Assembly (NCBI RefSeq): GCF_900105995.1
Contig: NZ_LT629785.1
Span: 2,418,001-2,482,000, forward strand
Origin: Pseudomonas pohangensis
GTDB lineage: Bacteria; Pseudomonadota; Gammaproteobacteria; Pseudomonadales; Pseudomonadaceae
Direction of reading: 5' to 3'
DNA: 64,000 nt
Every line of letters starts with the position of its first letter. Position 1 is the first letter of the stretch. Shown here one piece after another: positions 59,134-64,000 of this stretch. The position numbers and the translations under genes are program-made. The notes beneath the pieces are model-generated. The model was not told the origin of the DNA, did no database searches, and worked only from the letters and a program-made list of their open reading frames with translations.

Positions 59134-59958
59134 TTAGCGGAGGAATTCCAGCAATACAGGATTGACTTGTTCCGGGGCGTGTACCTGCAACCAGTGGTTG
59201 GCGCCCTTGATTACTTCATAGCGGAACGGCGCGTCCACATAGTTGGCCGAGTCGCGCATCTGTCCTTCGGTCAGAAAGCGGTCGCCACTACTGAAAATGC
59301 CGGACACCGGCACCCTGACCTTGGGCCATTGCCTGGGCAGGATCAGATCCACATTGGCCCGGTAATAATTGATTCCGGCAGTCAGGCGTCCCGGCCGCGA
59401 CAACACCGGCTGCCAGTGGGCAAACTCCTCGGGAAAGGCGGTAAAGGTGCGAAAAACCCACCAGTCAAATACCGTCAGCAGCCATTCGGGAAACCATGGC
59501 AACTGGAACATCAGCACATACCAGCCCTTGAGCTTCTGCCGCAGACCACCACTGCCGTAAGCCGTCGGGTGTCCGACCGACAGGGGGATATAGCGCTCGA
59601 TCCGCTCGGGATGCGCCATGGCCAGCAGCCAACCCTGCACCGCGCCCCAGTCATGGGCCACCAGACGTACCTTGTCGATCTTCAGCACATTGAGCAAAGC
59701 CACCAGATCCTGCACCAGAATGCCGCGCTGATAGTCGGCAATCCGGTCAGGTATTTCCGAGTCCCCGCAACCACGGGTATCCGGTGCAATCACCCGGTAG
59801 CCGGCCTCGACCAGCACCGCGATCTGCTTGCGCCAGACCTGATGGGTATCGGGGAAGCCGTGCACCAGCAGCACCGGCGGACCTTCACCGGCAATCAGCA
59901 CATTCATCTGCAGGCCGTTGACCTGCAGCTTCTGCGTCGGAAAGTCCACTATGGGCAC
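59134..59958 (-). CDS. Alpha/beta hydrolase, epoxide hydrolase/dehalogenase type
   Basis: A 274-residue alpha/beta hydrolase with HGFPD oxyanion loop (33-37), an Asp nucleophile (Asp103 in AHDWGAVQG) as in epoxide hydrolases and haloalkane dehalogenases rather than Ser, and the final His255 in GANHWLQVH. Starts with GTG at 59958, five bases after the acyl-CoA synthetase stop; a GTG nine bases downstream is an alternative. Substrate unknown. Confidence 0.88.
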   Translation of the reverse strand: MPIVDFPTQKLQVNGLQMNVLIAGEGPPVLLVHGFPDTHQVWRKQIAVLVEAGYRVIAPDTRGCGDSEIPDRIADYQRGILVQDLVALLNVLKIDKVRLVAHDWGAVQGWLLAMAHPERIERYIPLSVGHPTAYGSGGLRQKLKGWYVLMFQLPWFPEWLLTVFDWWVFRTFTAFPEEFAHWQPVLSRPGRLTAGINYYRANVDLILPRQWPKVRVPVSGIFSSGDRFLTEGQMRDSANYVDAPFRYEVIKGANHWLQVHAPEQVNPVLLEFLR

Positions 59959-59963
59959 TCCGC

Positions 59964-61601
59964 TCAGTCAATCGCCGAAGCAGAGCGGGCCTGCTCGCGC
60001 AGGACAAACTTCTGGATCTTGCCGGTCGAGGTTTTTGGCAACAGGCCGAAAATGAACTGTTTGGGCACCTTGAAGCGCGCCAGCCGCTCACGGCAGAAGG
60101 CGGTCAGCTCCTGCTCGGTCGGCGCATGACCTTCACGCAGTTCGATAAAGGCGCAGGGCACTTCACCCCACTTTTCATCCGGCGTGGCGACCACCGCGGC
60201 AGCCATCACCGCAGGGTGACGGTAGAGCACATCCTCGACCTCGATCGAGCTGATATTCTCGCCACCGGAAATGATCACATCCTTGCTGCGATCCTTGATC
60301 TTCACGTAGCCATCGGGGTGCATCACCGCCAGATCGCCGGTGTGATACCAGCCGCCGGCAAAGGATTCATTGGTGGCGGTAGGGTTCTTCAGATAGCCCT
60401 TCATCACCATGTTGCCGCGGAACATGATCTCGCCCATGGTTTCGCCATCGCGCGGGACCTCTTCCATGGTTTCCGGGTTACGCACACTGATGCCCTCCTG
60501 GCAATGGTAGGGCACACCCTGACGCGCATTCAGCCGCGCCTGCTCTTCCAGATCCAGCGTCTGCCAGTCCGCGTGTTTTGCACACACCGAGGACGGTCCG
60601 TAGGTTTCCGTGAGGCCGTAGACATGGGTGAGGTCAAAGCCGATCTGGCTCATGCCCTCGATGATCGCCACCGGTGGCGCAGCGCCTGCAACCAGTGCGG
60701 CCACTTCATGCTCGATCCCCTGGCGCATTTCGGCCGGGGCGTTGATCAGCAGGGCCTGGACGATCGGCGCACCACAATAGTGGCTGACCTTGTGCTCGCG
60801 AATGGCCTGCAGGATCGGCTGCGCCTCGACCTTGCGCAGACAGACGTTGGTGCCCGAGTTGGCCGCCATGCCCCAGGGGAAGCACCAGCCGTTGCAATGG
60901 AACATCGGCAGCGTCCACAGGTACACCGATTGCGGCGGCATGCCCCAGGACACCAGATTGGACAGGGCACCCAGATAGGCACCGCGATGATGGACGACAA
61001 CGCCCTTGGGGTTGCCGGTGGTACCGGAGGTGTAGTTCAGGGCGATGGCATCCCACTCGTCCTCTGGCGGCTGCCAGGCAAATGCCGGATCGCCGGCAGC
61101 GATGAATTCCTCGTATTCATGCTCGCCAACCCGCTCGCCTTCACCCGTGTACTCGCTGTCACACACATCGATAACCAGCAGCGGACGTTCTACTCCGTGA
61201 ATTGCCGCGCGTACCACCGGGGAAAACTCGCGATCGGTGATCAGCACCTTGGCCTCACCGTGGTTCAGAATGAAAGCAACGGTTTCCGCATCCAGTCGGG
61301 TATTGATGGCGTTCAGAACAGCCCCGGTCATCGGCACACCGAAATGCGCTTCGTACATTTCCGGCGTATTGGACAGCATCACTGCCACCGTATCGTTGCG
61401 ACGCACACCGGCCTTCACCAGTGCCGAGGCCAACTGACGGCAGCGGGCATAGGTCTCGCGCCAGCTGTAGCGCCGTGCACCATGCACCACCGCAAGGTGA
61501 TCGGGGTAGATCCCCGCCGAGCGCTCGAGAAAGCTTACCGGCGTCAGTGCCACATGGTTGGCTGCGTTCTTGTCCAGTCCGCTGCTGTATGGGTGCGTCA
61601 T
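59964..61601 (-). CDS. AMP-forming acyl-CoA synthetase
   Basis: A 545-residue ANL-superfamily ligase. AMP-binding loop NYTSGTTGNPKGVVV, GYVKIKDRSKDVIISGGENI hinge, and the catalytic Lys in PKTSTGKIQKF. Its overall sequence looks like the medium/short-chain and DmdB-like group. It activates a carboxylic acid, probably the product of the dehydrogenase pathway in the same operon. ATG 61601 follows GAGG; first gene of the run, facing the AraC gene. Confidence 0.9.
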   Translation of the reverse strand: MTHPYSSGLDKNAANHVALTPVSFLERSAGIYPDHLAVVHGARRYSWRETYARCRQLASALVKAGVRRNDTVAVMLSNTPEMYEAHFGVPMTGAVLNAINTRLDAETVAFILNHGEAKVLITDREFSPVVRAAIHGVERPLLVIDVCDSEYTGEGERVGEHEYEEFIAAGDPAFAWQPPEDEWDAIALNYTSGTTGNPKGVVVHHRGAYLGALSNLVSWGMPPQSVYLWTLPMFHCNGWCFPWGMAANSGTNVCLRKVEAQPILQAIREHKVSHYCGAPIVQALLINAPAEMRQGIEHEVAALVAGAAPPVAIIEGMSQIGFDLTHVYGLTETYGPSSVCAKHADWQTLDLEEQARLNARQGVPYHCQEGISVRNPETMEEVPRDGETMGEIMFRGNMVMKGYLKNPTATNESFAGGWYHTGDLAVMHPDGYVKIKDRSKDVIISGGENISSIEVEDVLYRHPAVMAAAVVATPDEKWGEVPCAFIELREGHAPTEQELTAFCRERLARFKVPKQFIFGLLPKTSTGKIQKFVLREQARSASAID

Positions 61602-61635
61602 CTTGAATCCTCGCAAACAAGCCTGTGAATGCCAT

Positions 61636-61655
61636 TCCCGGCAAGGCGACCGGGA
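61636..61655. promoter_or_regulatory. Inverted repeat between synthetase and AraC genes
   Basis: TCCCGG-N8-CCGGGA in the 71-bp divergent gap. It could be an operator for the AraC protein, though AraC sites are usually direct repeats. Low confidence. Confidence 0.3.
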
Positions 61656-61672
61656 GTCAGGAGATAGCGTAG

Positions 61673-62764
61673 ATGATGCATCACCCATTGAGTGCGGTAT
61701 TGGCACTTCGTGACATCGCTTTTACACTTGATGACATGCCCGATAAAACCCCAGCGCCACCCACAAGCCTGATCCGCGCCCGCATCCTCAGTGGCTTTGA
61801 CAGCCTGACCAGCAGCCTCGGCGGTGATCCCGTTGCGCTGCTGCAACGCGTCGGGCTATCGACTAAAGAACTGGAAAATCCGGAAGACTGCATCGAGCTG
61901 GAGAAAGTCGTCCGCCTGCTGGACATCACTGCCACCAGCCTGGATCTGGCGGACTTCGGTTTGCGCCTGGGGCAGCAGAAGGACATCACCGTTCTCGGCG
62001 TGGTGGCGCTGATAGCCCAGTACTCGGCAACCGTTGGCGAAGCATTGGCCGGTGTTGGCCGACACCTGCCCTACCACTCGCCGGACGCCAGCCTGCTGGT
62101 CGCAGCCGATCCTCTGCGTCCCGGTTACACGCTGATCAGCTACCAGATCAGTCTTGACGATGACTGGCCGCGCCGGCAGGCCATCGAACTTTCCTACAGC
62201 ATCATGCTGGGCTTTCTCCAGCTCCTGACCGGCGAGACCGGCAGCGACTGGTACCTGCAGTTTCGTCACGCCCCAGGCTGCAGCGCCGTCTGCTATCGCA
62301 ACTATCTGGTCGAGCACATCACTTTCGGCCAGGCCGAAGATGCCCTGAGCATTCCGCAACGCCTGCTGGACATCCCCATCGATACCAGGGACAGCCGCCT
62401 GCGCGAGGCCGCAGAACGTTTTCTGCGCAATCTGGTACGGCGCTTCCCGCTGGATGTCACCCGCCAGGTGGAAACCCTGGTCGAGCGCCAGCTGGCCTCC
62501 GGCGGCGGTAACCTGCAGCGGGTCGCCGAACAACTCGGCCTGCACCCGCGAACCCTGCAACGGCGGCTGGCCGGACAGGGCAGTTATTTCGAGGATGTTG
62601 TCGACCGGGTACGCCAGCAGCGCGCCCACACCTTGCTACTGGAGACCGCACTGCCATTGGCAGAAATCGCTTCAGTGCTCGGCTACACCGAACAGAGTTC
62701 GCTGAACCGTTCCTGCAGCCGCTGGTTCGGCATGTCGCCCAACAGCTACCGCAAGAATCGCTAA
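61673..62764 (+). CDS. AraC-family transcriptional regulator
   Basis: A 363-residue protein: N-terminal arabinose-binding-like sensor domain (about 40-225) and C-terminal AraC helix-turn-helix pair (QRVAEQLGLHPRTLQRRLAG and LAEIASVLGYTEQSSLNRSC). Divergent from the acyl-CoA synthetase operon and its likely activator. Start 61673 has AGGAG nine bases upstream; an alternative start at 61736 (MPDKTPAPP) would remove 21 unconserved residues and lies just after TTGGCA-N17-TACACT (61700-61728), a possible promoter for a leaderless mRNA. Confidence 0.88.
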   Translation: MMHHPLSAVLALRDIAFTLDDMPDKTPAPPTSLIRARILSGFDSLTSSLGGDPVALLQRVGLSTKELENPEDCIELEKVVRLLDITATSLDLADFGLRLGQQKDITVLGVVALIAQYSATVGEALAGVGRHLPYHSPDASLLVAADPLRPGYTLISYQISLDDDWPRRQAIELSYSIMLGFLQLLTGETGSDWYLQFRHAPGCSAVCYRNYLVEHITFGQAEDALSIPQRLLDIPIDTRDSRLREAAERFLRNLVRRFPLDVTRQVETLVERQLASGGGNLQRVAEQLGLHPRTLQRRLAGQGSYFEDVVDRVRQQRAHTLLLETALPLAEIASVLGYTEQSSLNRSCSRWFGMSPNSYRKNR

Positions 62765-62865
62765 CGCCGATGCCGGCAGCAGCGGCACCTTCTGCGTACC
62801 GCGAGCCTGCATTCTGGAGTCCCACCCTGCTTGCTGGCTGACCAGTGAAAACCTGCCGTGCCTGA

Positions 62866-63978
62866 TCACTCAGTCACCCCTGAATGCAGCTTGCGCCAGG
62901 CCAGCGGACTGACCTGTGCCCAGCTGCGAAAAGCGCGGGAGAACACCGCCTGATCGGCATAGCAGAGCGTGCCGGCAATTTGCAGCAGCGAAAGATGGGT
63001 GCTTTGCAGCAGCTGCTTGGCCAGTTCGAAACGTACCTGATCAAGCAGTCCCTGCAGCGACGTACCCTCCTTGCGCAGCCGCAGCCGCAGGGTACGCGGC
63101 TGAATGCCGAAAAATGCCGAAACCCGGGCGCTTGAGCAGTCCTGTGCCAGCAACAACTGGTGCAGGACAACCACCACCTGGTCACTGAAGCGCAGGTGCG
63201 TAGCGACTTCCCGCTGCAACAGCGCGCTGGCAAATTGCTCGCGCAGCCGGGGATCAGCGCCGGGAATCGCCTGCTTGAGCCAGGCGGCATCGAACACCAC
63301 GCCGGAAACTTCTGCATCGAAGCACAGACGGGCACAAAACAAATGTCGATGAAAGCTCACACTTCCCGGGCGGGCATGGGCAAACTGCACCTGCAGGGGC
63401 TTCCAGCCCGGGCCGCAGAGCTCGCGCAATAAACGAAAGGCTATGCCGATCGCGACTTCCTGCAACTGATCCGGGGCATGCATGCCATGGCGCAACGGCG
63501 AATAGCCCAACAGCACGCGCGACGAGCCCATATCCAGCAGTAATGGCGCAGCCAGGCGGTCATGGGCATGCAGGTGCAACAACAGGGCTTGCAGTGCATC
63601 GCCGACCGTCGCGCAATTGCGCAACAAGCCCCCCAGCTCGACAAAGTCCTCCAGCGAAAAGCGGGCGCCGAGCAGCAGACCGAGGTGCTCGCAACCCGTC
63701 AGCTCGGTGCTGGCCTTGAACAGCCGGCCCAGAGGCTCCGCGGCAATCCGTCGTTCCGGATCGGCAAACAGGTCCTCCGCCAGCCCCGCCCGTTGCAGGA
63801 CTTGCGGCAAATCGACAGCAAAGCGCTGCAGCACCTCAGGCAATGCCTGCAGCGAACCGAGCCGGGCAATGCCCAGACCACTGTCCTTGAGCGCACCTGC
63901 CGGTTGGCGCGGCGCCGCCAGCTCGCCCGCAGGCTGGCAGGAAGCGTCTGTGACTGTGGCGCATGGCGAACTGTGCAT
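62866..63978 (-). CDS. AraC-family transcriptional regulator (second)
   Basis: A 370-residue regulator of the same subfamily: Pro/Ala-rich N-terminal 40 residues, sensor domain (about 45-235) and HTH (VSAFFGIQPRTLRLRLRKEG; LLQIAGTLCYADQAVFSRAF). It is convergent with the first AraC gene across 101 bp. Its target may lie beyond the right edge or be the catabolic operon. The start at 63978 is the furthest upstream ATG seen, and the promoter lies at or past the window end. Confidence 0.88.
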   Translation of the reverse strand: MHSSPCATVTDASCQPAGELAAPRQPAGALKDSGLGIARLGSLQALPEVLQRFAVDLPQVLQRAGLAEDLFADPERRIAAEPLGRLFKASTELTGCEHLGLLLGARFSLEDFVELGGLLRNCATVGDALQALLLHLHAHDRLAAPLLLDMGSSRVLLGYSPLRHGMHAPDQLQEVAIGIAFRLLRELCGPGWKPLQVQFAHARPGSVSFHRHLFCARLCFDAEVSGVVFDAAWLKQAIPGADPRLREQFASALLQREVATHLRFSDQVVVVLHQLLLAQDCSSARVSAFFGIQPRTLRLRLRKEGTSLQGLLDQVRFELAKQLLQSTHLSLLQIAGTLCYADQAVFSRAFRSWAQVSPLAWRKLHSGVTE

Positions 63979-64000
63979 GCTGGCAACCCGCTACGTTGCA

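Overview
The window is chromosomal DNA from a gammaproteobacterium of the Pseudomonadaceae (Pseudomonas in the broad sense). The evidence is moderately GC-rich coding DNA, dense gene packing, and gene orders I recognise as pseudomonad: hemA-prfA-prmC-moeB-murI-pagL on one strand, opposite TPR lipoprotein-lolB-ispE-tRNA-Gln-prs-rplY-pth-ychF; ffh, rpsP-rimM-trmD-rplS, xerD, dsbC, hom, thrC; and purL next to mltF and tadA. Almost all of it is ordinary chromosome. I saw no plasmid, prophage, CRISPR array, rRNA or large island, and no gene-free stretch longer than 300 bases.

Layout. 1-10.7 kb: start of an exported glycosidase-like protein (cut by the left edge), dinG, a CopD-like protein, a DUF1145 protein, two tandem paralogous OmpA-type lipoproteins, a DUF6231 protein, YchJ, a disordered-tail protein, a LEA-type lipoprotein, a His-rich SEC-C microprotein and a QuiP-type acylase lipoprotein. 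10.8-25 kb: pagL, the murI-moeB-prmC-prfA-hemA chain (heme entry, translation termination, cell wall), and the opposite-strand lipoprotein/isoprenoid/PRPP/translation genes, ending with a wax-ester synthase. 25-30 kb: tRNA-Met, higBA with a clear operator, a transposase remnant, an EamA permease with beta-carbonic anhydrase, a secernin peptidase, and an RHH/DJ-1 pair. 30-49.5 kb: threonine synthesis, DsbC, XerD, a cation antiporter, the rpsP operon, ffh, a CcsA-like and a CorC-like membrane protein, SGNH hydrolase, purT, gamma-carbonic anhydrase, two Nudix enzymes, an L,D-transpeptidase, a NIF3-like protein and a diguanylate cyclase. 49.6-55.7 kb: purL, mltF, tadA. 55.8-64 kb: the most accessory-looking part, a five-gene minus-strand run (acyl-CoA synthetase, alpha/beta hydrolase, membrane DUF1330-like protein, alcohol dehydrogenase, multicopper oxidase) with a divergent AraC regulator and a second AraC gene facing it.

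From memory of the P. aeruginosa PAO1 gene order, the window joins three blocks that are separate there (around PA1032-PA1045, PA4661-PA4676 and PA3735-PA3767). The joins fall near 10.7-10.85 kb and 27.7-30.1 kb.

No clearly novel multi-gene system stands out. The best candidates for follow-up are the AraC-linked catabolic operon at the right end, a perfect hairpin that would bury the ribosome binding site of one OmpA-like lipoprotein, the disordered protein with repeated APxGxD motifs, and the hairpin leader of hom.
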